Assembly: GCA_947167725.1 (NCBI GenBank)
Contig: CAMVJF010000050.1
Span: 1 to 9,359, forward strand
Source: an uncultured Clostridia bacterium
GTDB lineage: Bacteria; Bacillota; Clostridia; Oscillospirales; Oscillospiraceae
DNA: 9,359 nt
Direction of reading: 5' to 3'
The translations under genes and the position numbers were made by a program. The notes under the pieces were generated by a model. It was not told where the DNA came from. It did no database searches and was given only the letters and a program-made list of their open reading frames with translations. Positions 3,899 through 9,359 of the stretch are shown one piece after another (within the stretch, counting starts at the first letter, position 1; every line of letters starts with the position of its first letter).

Positions 3899-6205
3899 TT
3901 GGAAAGAGTCCTGATTCACATACACGGCATCGTGCAGGGAGTCGGCTTCCGCCCCTTTATTCATAAGCTCGTGCTGCACTATGCCCTCGCCGGGAGCATC
4001 AAGAACACCTCCTCCGGCGTGGAGCTGGAGCTCGAGGGCGAGCGGCCGGAGCTCGAGCGTTTTCTCGAAGATCTGCCCCTCAAGGCGCCGAAGCTCGCCG
4101 TCATCGAGCGCGTCGAGTACGAGTTCTCCCGCGAGCTGAAGGGCTTTCGGGACTTCCGGATCCTCTCGAGCCGGACCGAGGAGCAGCGCAACACGCTCAT
4201 TTCCCCGGACATCGGCATCTGCGAGGACTGCCTGCGCGAGCTGCGCGATCCCCGCGACCGGCGCTACCGTTATCCTTTCATCAACTGCACCAACTGCGGC
4301 CCGCGCTTCACGATCATCAAGGACGTGCCCTATGACAGGGCCAAGACCTCCATGAGCCGCTTCCCGATGTGCCCGGACTGCGAGCGCGAGTACCACGATA
4401 TCGAGAACCGCCGCTACCACGCCCAGCCGGACTGCTGCCCGGTCTGCGGCCCGCACGTGTTCTATCTCGACGCGGAGGGACGGGAGACGGAGGGCGACGC
4501 GATCGAAAACGCGCGCGACGCGCTCAAAGCGGGAAAGATCGTCGCGATCAAGGGCCTCGGCGGCATGCACCTTGCCTGCCGCTGCGACGAGCCGGAGATC
4601 GCCCGCACGCTTCGGCGGCGCAAGCAGCGCGACGAGAAGCCCTTCGCGGTCATGTGCCGCGACATCGGGGCGGCGAAAAAGCTCTGCCGCGTCTCCAGAG
4701 AAGAGGAGGCGCTTCTGACTTCCTTCCGGCGGCCGATCGTGCTGCTGGAAAAGCGGGAGAGCGGCGCGCTCGCACACCTGAGCGAAAACGGCTATGTGGG
4801 CGTGATGCTGCCCTATACGCCGCTGCATTACCTCGTTTTCGGCGACGACATCGATATGCTCGTCATGACGAGCGCGAATCTCTCCGACACGCCGATCATG
4901 TTCCGGAACGACGAGGCGCTCGAAAAGCTGCACGGAATCGCCGACGGCTTCCTGCTGCACGACCGCGAGATCCAGACGCGCTGCGACGACTCGCTGTGCT
5001 TCGCGCTCGGCGGGAGCGAGTATTTCCTCCGCCGCTCGCGCGGCTACGTGCCCTTCCCGGTCAGCGTGCGCGAGAGCGTGCCGGCGGCGCTCGCCTGCGG
5101 CGCGGAGCAGAAGGCGAGCTTCTGTCTGTCGAAGGGAAACTACGTCTTCCCCAGCCAGCACATCGGGGATCTGAAGAACATCGAAACCTTTGAAAACTAC
5201 GCGGGGCAGATCCGGCACTTCGAGCGGCTGTTCGACATCAGGCCGGGGCTGCTTGCCTGCGATCTCCATCCCGATTATCTCTCCACGGCCTATGCCGCGG
5301 AGCGCGCCGAGGACGAGGGGATACCGCTCGTCCGCGTCCAGCACCACCACGCGCATATGGCGGCCTGCATGGCGGACAACGCCCTCGAGGGCGAGGTCAT
5401 CGCGCTCGTCTGGGACGGCGTGGGGTACGGCACGGACGGCACGAGCTGGGGCGGAGAGTGCCTCGTCGGCGGGTATGAGAGCTTCACCCGGGTCGGCAGT
5501 CTGCTCCCGATCGCGCTCCCCGGCGGCGACGCCGCCGTCCGGGAACCGCTGCGCGTGAGCTGCTCTCTGCTGCGCGCGGCGGGCGAGAGCACCCGGGGCA
5601 TCCGCGACGGCGCGGCCTACGACTTTCTGCTCGACAATGCGCTCAACTGTCCGCTCTCGAGCGGGATGGGGCGCCTCTTCGACGGCGTCTCGGCCCTGAT
5701 CGGCATCAAGGAGCGCTGCAGCTACGAGGGACAGGGCGCGGTGCTGCTCGAGGCGGCGGCCCGCGGCGATGAGGGACGCTACCCGGTCTCCTTCCTCGAG
5801 GAGGACGGCCTTGCGCGCTTCGACTGGCGCGAGATGATCCGCGCGATCGCGGCCGAACACGCCGGCGGCGCGGACAGCGGCGTGATCGCCGCGCGCTTCA
5901 TGAACACGCTCGCGGACATGGCCGTACGCCAGTGCCTGCGCGCCCGCGAGATCAGCGGGCTCGAACGGGTCGTGCTCTCGGGCGGCAGCTTTCAGAACAG
6001 GTATCTCCTGCGCCGCCTCCCCGCGGCGCTCGAGGAAAAGGGCTTCACGGTCTACCGCCACCGCCGCGTTTCGCCGAACGACGAGGGACTGTCCCTCGGC
6101 CAGCTGATGATCGCGGCCGCGCAGACGAGGGAAGCGCGGATACAGACAAAGAACCAGACTCTGAATACAACAAGGAAAACACCATGTGTCTTGCCATCCC
6201 CTTAA
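3899..6205 (+). CDS. hypF: Carbamoyltransferase HypF, [NiFe]-hydrogenase maturation
   Basis: HypF (768 residues, normal length) uses carbamoyl phosphate and ATP to make carbamoyl-adenylate and carbamoylates the C-terminal Cys of HypE; this carbon and nitrogen become the cyanide ligands of the active-site iron. Domains in order: acylphosphatase-like (1-90, GIVQGVGFRPF at 10-20); eight-cysteine zinc region (108/111, 130/133, 158/161, 180/183) with the canonical C-x2-C spacings of 18, 24 and 18; YrdC-like (about 200-385, KGLGGMHLAC, KPFAVM, SANLSDTP); Kae1-like carbamoyltransferase (about 395-740) with HHHAH at 482-486 and WDGVGYGTDG at 505-514. The start is TTG at 3899, supported by GGAGG (3884-3888) 10 bases upstream and by homology beginning at once. 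The last 25 or so residues (after GLSLGQLMIAAAQ) are a non-conserved tail running through the hypC ribosome binding site and overlapping hypC by 22 bases. Confidence 0.97.
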   Translation: MERVLIHIHGIVQGVGFRPFIHKLVLHYALAGSIKNTSSGVELELEGERPELERFLEDLPLKAPKLAVIERVEYEFSRELKGFRDFRILSSRTEEQRNTLISPDIGICEDCLRELRDPRDRRYRYPFINCTNCGPRFTIIKDVPYDRAKTSMSRFPMCPDCEREYHDIENRRYHAQPDCCPVCGPHVFYLDAEGRETEGDAIENARDALKAGKIVAIKGLGGMHLACRCDEPEIARTLRRRKQRDEKPFAVMCRDIGAAKKLCRVSREEEALLTSFRRPIVLLEKRESGALAHLSENGYVGVMLPYTPLHYLVFGDDIDMLVMTSANLSDTPIMFRNDEALEKLHGIADGFLLHDREIQTRCDDSLCFALGGSEYFLRRSRGYVPFPVSVRESVPAALACGAEQKASFCLSKGNYVFPSQHIGDLKNIETFENYAGQIRHFERLFDIRPGLLACDLHPDYLSTAYAAERAEDEGIPLVRVQHHHAHMAACMADNALEGEVIALVWDGVGYGTDGTSWGGECLVGGYESFTRVGSLLPIALPGGDAAVREPLRVSCSLLRAAGESTRGIRDGAAYDFLLDNALNCPLSSGMGRLFDGVSALIGIKERCSYEGQGAVLLEAAARGDEGRYPVSFLEEDGLARFDWREMIRAIAAEHAGGADSGVIAARFMNTLADMAVRQCLRAREISGLERVVLSGGSFQNRYLLRRLPAALEEKGFTVYRHRRVSPNDEGLSLGQLMIAAAQTREARIQTKNQTLNTTRKTPCVLPSP

Positions 6206-6402
6206 AACTCATTGAAATCAACGGAAAAGACGCCGTAGGCGAGGCGATGGGCATGAAGCGCGCCGTGCGGGTCGACTTCATCCCCGAGCCGAAGCTCGGC
6301 GATTACGTCATCGTCCACGCGGGCTTTGCCATCGAAAGGCTCGGTGAACAGCAGGCCCTGGAGGATCTCGAGGCGTGGGAGGAAATGAAGGATGTCCTTT
6401 GA
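6184..6402 (+). CDS. hypC: Hydrogenase maturation chaperone HypC (HypC/HybG/HupF family)
   Basis: The 72-residue product has the normal HypC length and the diagnostic N-terminus MCLAIPLKL. Cys2, exposed after removal of Met1, holds the iron in the HypC-HypD complex and contacts the hydrogenase large-subunit precursor. The small beta-barrel region shows GDYVIVHAGFAIERL near 40-54. The C-terminal part is an acidic helix (EQQALEDLEAWEEMKDVL). The ATG at 6184 lies inside the end of hypF (22-base overlap) and has AAGGAA (6172-6177) just upstream. Its stop overlaps the hypD start by 11 bases. The tight overlaps with both neighbours point to translational coupling and a balanced supply of HypF, HypC and HypD. 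Small size and high conservation make the call secure. Confidence 0.96.
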   Translation: MCLAIPLKLIEINGKDAVGEAMGMKRAVRVDFIPEPKLGDYVIVHAGFAIERLGEQQALEDLEAWEEMKDVL

Positions 6403-7459
6403 CGCGAAGCGCGTGATCGACGCCATGGCCGCCCTGCCCCTCGGCGAGGTCCGGCTGATGGAGGTCTGCGGTACGCATACCATGGCGATCGCCAGAAGCG
6501 GCATCCGCTCGATGCTCCCCGAAAACGTCAGGCTCCTCTCCGGCCCCGGCTGCCCCGTGTGCGTCACGCCCGGCGAGGTTATCGACGCGGTGCTGGAGCT
6601 CGCGATGCGCCCCGGACTGATCCTCGCGACCTACGGCGACATGGTGCGCGTCCCGGGCAGCACGCCCGGCGACAATCTCGCCCGCCGCCGCGCGCTGGGC
6701 GCGCGCGTCGAAGTGGTCTATTCCCCGGTCGACGCGGTGGAGCTCGCGCAGAAGAATCCCGAAAGCCAGGTCGTATTCCTCGGCGTCGGCTTCGAGACCA
6801 CGGCCCCCGGCACCGCCGCCGCCGTGCTGACGGCGCGGGAGCGGGGCGTGCGGAACTTCTCGCTGTTCTCCATGCTCAAGACGGTCGAGCCGGCGCTGCG
6901 CGCGCTGATCGCCGCCGAGGGCTTCAACGTGCAGGGCTTCCTCTGCCCGGGCCATGTGGCGACGATCCTCGGCGAGCGGGGCTTTGCATTCCTCCCGCGG
7001 GACTACGGCCTGCCGGCCGTGATCAGCGGCTTTGAGCCGGAGGATATCCTCGCCGCGGTCTATCTGCTGCTCCGGCAGCTCGCCGAGGGGAAGAGCCTCG
7101 TGCAGAACGAGTACCGCCGCGCCGTCGCGCCCGCGGGCAATCCCCTCGCCCGCGCGATGATGGAGCGCTGCTTCACGCCGCGGCGCGATCTCTGGCGCGG
7201 GCTCGGCGCGATCGAGGACAGCGGTCTGAGGCTGCGCGGGGAGCTGGAGGACTTCGACGCGGAGAAACGCTTCGGCGTCGTTTACGCCGCGGAAAGCAAG
7301 CCCACGGCCTGCCGCTGCGGCGAGGTGATTACCGGGCGGCTCGCGCCGGGCGGCTGTCCGCTTTTCGGCAGACGCTGCACGCCCGAGGACCCGGTCGGGC
7401 CCTGCATGGTGTCCTCCGAGGGGGCCTGCGCGGCGGCGTACAAGTATCAGACGGTATAA
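6392..7459 (+). CDS. hypD: Iron-sulfur protein HypD, Fe(CN)2CO assembly scaffold
   Basis: HypD (355 residues, about the usual length) is the cytoplasmic [4Fe-4S] protein that, with HypC, carries the iron while cyanide and carbon monoxide ligands are added. Visible motifs: EVCGTHTMAI (Cys26) and GPGCPVCVTP (Cys54, Cys57), the iron-holding and thiol-redox cysteines; GVGFETTAPGTAAAV near 131-145; CPGHVATILG (Cys185); and the cysteine-rich C-terminus with CRCGEVITG (307, 309), GGCPLFGRRC (322, 329), GPCMVSSEGAC (338, 346), which ligates the cluster. All expected conserved cysteines appear present. The start ATG at 6392 is preceded by GGAGG about 9 bases upstream and overlaps the end of hypC. Unlike the junctions before it, the junction to hypE is a 69-base gap filled by a structured element. 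Confidence 0.97.
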   Translation: MSFDAKRVIDAMAALPLGEVRLMEVCGTHTMAIARSGIRSMLPENVRLLSGPGCPVCVTPGEVIDAVLELAMRPGLILATYGDMVRVPGSTPGDNLARRRALGARVEVVYSPVDAVELAQKNPESQVVFLGVGFETTAPGTAAAVLTARERGVRNFSLFSMLKTVEPALRALIAAEGFNVQGFLCPGHVATILGERGFAFLPRDYGLPAVISGFEPEDILAAVYLLLRQLAEGKSLVQNEYRRAVAPAGNPLARAMMERCFTPRRDLWRGLGAIEDSGLRLRGELEDFDAEKRFGVVYAAESKPTACRCGEVITGRLAPGGCPLFGRRCTPEDPVGPCMVSSEGACAAAYKYQTV

Positions 7460-7465
7460 GGAAAA

Positions 7466-7517
7466 GCCCTTGGTCAGCCGCAGAGGCTGACAGCGCCCCC
7501 GAAGGGGGCCAAAAGGC
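7466..7517 (+). repeat. Branched palindromic intergenic element between hypD and hypE
   Basis: Two adjacent hairpins, GTCAGCC/GGCTGAC (7473-7479, 7485-7491, loop GCAGA) and GCCCCC/GGGGGC (7495-7500, 7504-7509, loop GAA), are enclosed by a weak outer stem: GCC (7466-7468) with GGC (7515-7517) and TTG (7470-7472) with CAA (7510-7512). The whole folds as a three-way junction. There is no T-run after the hairpins, so it is unlikely to terminate transcription. The form suggests a dispersed palindromic repeat, but a second copy cannot be shown in this window. It could stabilise the upstream mRNA or lower downstream expression. Confidence 0.6.
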
Positions 7518-7528
7518 AGGGACCGGAT

Positions 7529-8527
7529 ATGGACGAGATCATTACGCTGGACTACGGCAGCGGGGGCAAAAAGACCTCGCGGCTGATCGAAAACATGATC
7601 GTGCCGGCCTTTTCAAACCCGGCGCTCGAGGCGCTGGGCGACGGCGCGATCCTCCCCGGCGCGGAAAAGCTGGTCTTTTCGACCGACAGCTTCGTCGTGA
7701 GCCCCCTCTTCTTCCCCGGCGGGGACATCGGAAAGCTCGCGGTCTGCGGCACGGTCAACGACGTCGCGGTCAGCGGCGGCGTGCCGAAGTATTTAAGCTG
7801 CGCTTTTGTGATAGAAGAGGGTTTTCAAAGCGAGGCTCTCGGGCGTATAATAGAGTCGATCCGCAAGGCGGCGGACAAGGCCGGCGTCGAGATCGTCACC
7901 GGCGATACCAAGGTCGTCGAGCGCGGCCGCGGCGACGGACTGTATATCAACACCGCGGGCATCGGCTTTCTGAAGTACCCCGGACTCTCCCCGCGCGCGA
8001 TGCGGCCGGGGGACGACGTGATCGTTTCCGGCACGCTGGGCGACCACGGCACGGCCGTGATGCTCGCGCGCAGCGCGATGATGAGCGGGGAGATCCGCTC
8101 GGACTGCGCGGCGCTGGGCGGCCTGTGCGCGGCCGTCCTCGGGAGCGGGGGCGCGGTACGCGTGCTGCGCGATCCGACCCGCGGCGGCGCCGCGACGACG
8201 CTCTGCGAGTTCGTCGAGGGCACGGCGCTCTCCGTCGAGCTCAACGAGAGCGCGCTGCCCGTGCGAGGCGAGGTGCGCGCCGCCTGCGAGCTGCTCGGGC
8301 TCGATCCGCTCTACTGCGCCAACGAGGGCAAGCTCCTGTGCGTCGTCGCGCACGAGGACTGCGGGCGCGTGCTCGCGGCCATGCGCGGGACCGAGGAAGG
8401 GAAGGACGCGGCGGTGATCGGCCGCGTGAGCGACCGCTACCCGGGCAAGGTCGTGATGCGCACGGCCTTCGGCGGGAGCCGCATCCTCCAGAAGCTGGCG
8501 GGAGCCCAGCTTCCCAGAATCTGTTGA
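7529..8527 (+). CDS. hypE: Carbamoyl dehydratase HypE, [NiFe]-hydrogenase maturation
   Basis: HypE (332 residues, normal length) receives the carbamoyl group from HypF on its C-terminal cysteine and dehydrates it with ATP to a thiocyanate that supplies cyanide to the HypC-HypD iron. The protein belongs to the PurM/ThiL/SelD fold. The N-terminus shows LDYGSGGKKTSRLI, the family glycine-rich segment. An AIR-synthase-like N-domain follows with FSTDSFVVSPLFFPGGDIGK (50-69), TVNDVAVSGGVP (75-86) and EIVTGDTKVVERG. The C-domain shows GDHGTAVM, RDPTRGGAATTL and YCANEGKLL. The protein ends exactly at LPRIC, with the terminal Cys332 that accepts the carbamoyl group, so the 3' end is intact. The ribosome binding site (CAGGGA, about 7 bases upstream) is weaker than those of neighbouring genes. 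The structured element just upstream separates it from hypD. Confidence 0.97.
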   Translation: MDEIITLDYGSGGKKTSRLIENMIVPAFSNPALEALGDGAILPGAEKLVFSTDSFVVSPLFFPGGDIGKLAVCGTVNDVAVSGGVPKYLSCAFVIEEGFQSEALGRIIESIRKAADKAGVEIVTGDTKVVERGRGDGLYINTAGIGFLKYPGLSPRAMRPGDDVIVSGTLGDHGTAVMLARSAMMSGEIRSDCAALGGLCAAVLGSGGAVRVLRDPTRGGAATTLCEFVEGTALSVELNESALPVRGEVRAACELLGLDPLYCANEGKLLCVVAHEDCGRVLAAMRGTEEGKDAAVIGRVSDRYPGKVVMRTAFGGSRILQKLAGAQLPRIC

Positions 8528-8550
8528 TGCATGCCGAAAGGCATTTATCA
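8525..8550 (+). other. Stem-loop at the end of hypE
   Basis: ATGCC (8531-8535) and GGCAT (8540-8544) close a GAAA tetraloop. The stem extends outward through one mismatch and one G-T pair to TGAT/ATCA (8525-8528, 8547-8550). It overlaps the hypE stop codon and has no T-run after it. It may mark an mRNA 3' end or processing site between the maturation genes and the hydrogenase structural genes. Confidence 0.4.
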
Positions 8551-8572
8551 TAAAACTGTCGCAAACTATTTT
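8545..8572 (+). promoter_or_regulatory. Weak candidate promoter for the hydrogenase structural genes
   Basis: TTATCA (8545-8550), a 16-base spacer and TATTTT (8567-8572) lie in the only AT-rich stretch of this region, just before the 30-kDa subunit gene. Both boxes are imperfect. The 73-base gap after hypE allows either a separate promoter or read-through. Confidence 0.25.
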
Positions 8573-8600
8573 TCAATACGGGGAAACAGAGGTGAAACGA

Positions 8601-9002
8601 ATGCAGGAGTACAAAAAGATTATGATCGGCAAGGATCAGATCGTACCCGTTGCAGAGCGCATGAGGAAGAACGGGGTCTGGCTAACCATGATCCACGCTT
8701 TCGTCACCAAGGAGGGGCAGATCGAGATCTGCTACGACTACCAGGTGGAGCCCGCCGTGGAGTCCTACCACGTCGTCGGCGAGACGGTCGTCCCCTCGAT
8801 CGGCGGGATCTATGACGTCGCCGCCGAGTGGCCGGAGCGTGAGATCAACGAGCTCTTCGGCGTCACCTTCGAGGGACTGGACGTTTCCAAACGCCTGTTC
8901 CTGCCGGAGGATATGCTCGAGACGCAGGGCAAGGGTCAGATCATGGTCACGCCCCTGAGCGAGCTGCGCAGGCTGAACAGAGAGGAGGCGGGTGAACAAT
9001 GA
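8601..9002 (+). CDS. 30-kDa (NuoC/EchD-like) subunit of a group 4 [NiFe] hydrogenase
   Basis: The 133-residue product belongs to the complex I 30-kDa subunit family (NuoC), which in Ech/Hyc-type hydrogenases is a peripheral subunit next to the catalytic large subunit. The signature AAEWPEREINELFGVTFEG (about residues 74-92) is clear. The N-terminal half has the alpha-beta pattern of the family (VWLTMIHAFV, QIEICYDYQV). There are no metal-binding cysteine motifs, as expected. At 133 residues it is short like the stand-alone EchD-type subunit, unlike HycE, where this domain is fused to the large subunit. ATG 8601 is chosen over an in-frame GTG at 8592 because AGAGG (8588-8592) is 8 bases upstream of the ATG and overlaps the GTG. 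Its stop overlaps the next start as ATGA. NuoC of complex I is the alternative, ruled out by the hydrogenase-type large subunit that follows. Confidence 0.9.
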   Translation: MQEYKKIMIGKDQIVPVAERMRKNGVWLTMIHAFVTKEGQIEICYDYQVEPAVESYHVVGETVVPSIGGIYDVAAEWPEREINELFGVTFEGLDVSKRLFLPEDMLETQGKGQIMVTPLSELRRLNREEAGEQ

Positions 9003-9359
9003 GCTACATTCTCCCCATCGGCCCCTACCATCCCGCTTTGGAGGAGCCGGTACACGCCAGACTGATCACCGAGGGCGAGATCATCAAGGACGCCGAGGTC
9101 TTCGTCGGCTATAACCACCGCGGTATCGAAAAGCTCGCCACCGAGCGCAACGCCATCCAGACCCTCGTGCTGGTCGAGCGCGTGTGCGGCATCTGCTCCC
9201 ACTCCCACGCCTTTACCTACGCGATGGCCGTCGAGCAGATCAACCAGCTCGAGGTCCCCAAGAGAGGCGCCTATATCCGCGTCATCACCGCGGAGCTGGA
9301 GAGGCTGCACTCCCACTTCCTGTGGCTGGGCATCGCCTGCCACATCATCGGCCACGACA
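8999..9359 (+). CDS. Group 4 [NiFe]-hydrogenase large (catalytic) subunit, EchE/HycE/NuoD-like, 5' part, cut by window edge
   Basis: Only the first 120 residues are in the window. The N-terminus reads LPIGPYHPALEEPVHARL, then GYNHRGIEKLA at 37-47. The decisive motif is ERVCGICSHSHA at 60-71, with Cys63, Cys66 and His70: the proximal L1 motif that binds the nickel and iron. NuoD of respiratory complex I has lost these cysteines, so this is a hydrogenase and not complex I. The following stretch (YIRVITAELERLHSHFLWLG) is typical of the NuoD/Ech family. The enzyme couples ferredoxin-linked hydrogen turnover to ion movement across the membrane in characterised members. The distal L2 motif and the C-terminal extension cleaved at maturation lie beyond 9359. 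The start ATG overlaps the upstream stop (ATGA), with GGAGG (8984-8988) 10 bases upstream. The exact subgroup (4e Ech or another group 4) cannot be fixed from this fragment. Confidence 0.93.
   Translation, partial: MSYILPIGPYHPALEEPVHARLITEGEIIKDAEVFVGYNHRGIEKLATERNAIQTLVLVERVCGICSHSHAFTYAMAVEQINQLEVPKRGAYIRVITAELERLHSHFLWLGIACHIIGHD

Noticed and set aside
3872..6061. A 729-codon open frame antisense to hypF
   Set aside because: It mirrors a clearly conserved hypF. Long antisense frames are expected in GC-rich genes, and its translation is low-complexity (Ala, Arg, Glu, Asp, Val) without recognisable domains.
8601..9359. Respiratory complex I (NuoC-NuoD) instead of hydrogenase
   Set aside because: The large subunit keeps CGIC with a following His (the nickel-binding L1 motif), which NuoD lacks, and the hyp maturation genes are directly upstream.
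1..9359. CRISPR arrays, insertion sequences or phage genes
   Set aside because: No regularly spaced repeats, transposase or integrase motifs, or terminal inverted repeats with target duplications were seen on either strand.

Overview
The window looks like a GC-rich, anaerobic, spore-forming member of the Clostridia, plausibly an Oscillospiraceae/Ruminococcaceae-type gut bacterium. The reasons are a forespore protein gene (spoVAC), strong GGAGG-type ribosome binding sites, an NSS-family amino-acid symporter of Firmicutes type, and a [NiFe]-hydrogenase locus. The taxonomic placement is inferred from gene content and composition only.

Layout. (1) Positions 1-127 hold the 5' part of a tRNA-Ser(GGA) gene on the minus strand with a near-consensus promoter. 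(2) Divergent from it, 152-865 is a small sporulation unit on the plus strand: a candidate sigma-G promoter, spoVAC, and a 49-residue basic protein gene with an excellent ribosome binding site. The usual partners spoVAD and spoVAE do not follow. (3) A LysR-type regulator (976-1869, minus) is divergent from a sodium-dependent NSS-family transporter (2026-3579, plus). The 156-base gap between them carries promoters for both genes and a textbook LysR box, centred about 65 bases upstream of the predicted transporter start site. A strong intrinsic terminator (3668-3704) closes the transporter unit. (4) From 3748 to the window edge runs a hydrogenase locus: two promoters, then hypF, hypC and hypD (overlapping), a structured 52-base intergenic element, hypE, then a NuoC-like 30-kDa subunit and the start of the catalytic large subunit of a group 4 (Ech-like, membrane-bound) [NiFe] hydrogenase, which runs off the right edge.

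How the genes work together. HypF makes the carbamoyl group and passes it to the C-terminal cysteine of HypE, where it becomes a cyanide ligand. HypC and HypD build the Fe(CN)2CO unit, which goes into the large subunit whose N-terminal CGIC motif is visible at 9185-9196. hypA, hypB, the maturation endopeptidase, the small subunit and the membrane subunits are not in the window. I found no clearly undescribed system. The points most worth a second look are the spoVAC gene without its partners and its small companion gene, the branched-RNA-like element between hypD and hypE, the Arg-to-Gly change at the transporter's extracellular gate, and the order of the hydrogenase genes.
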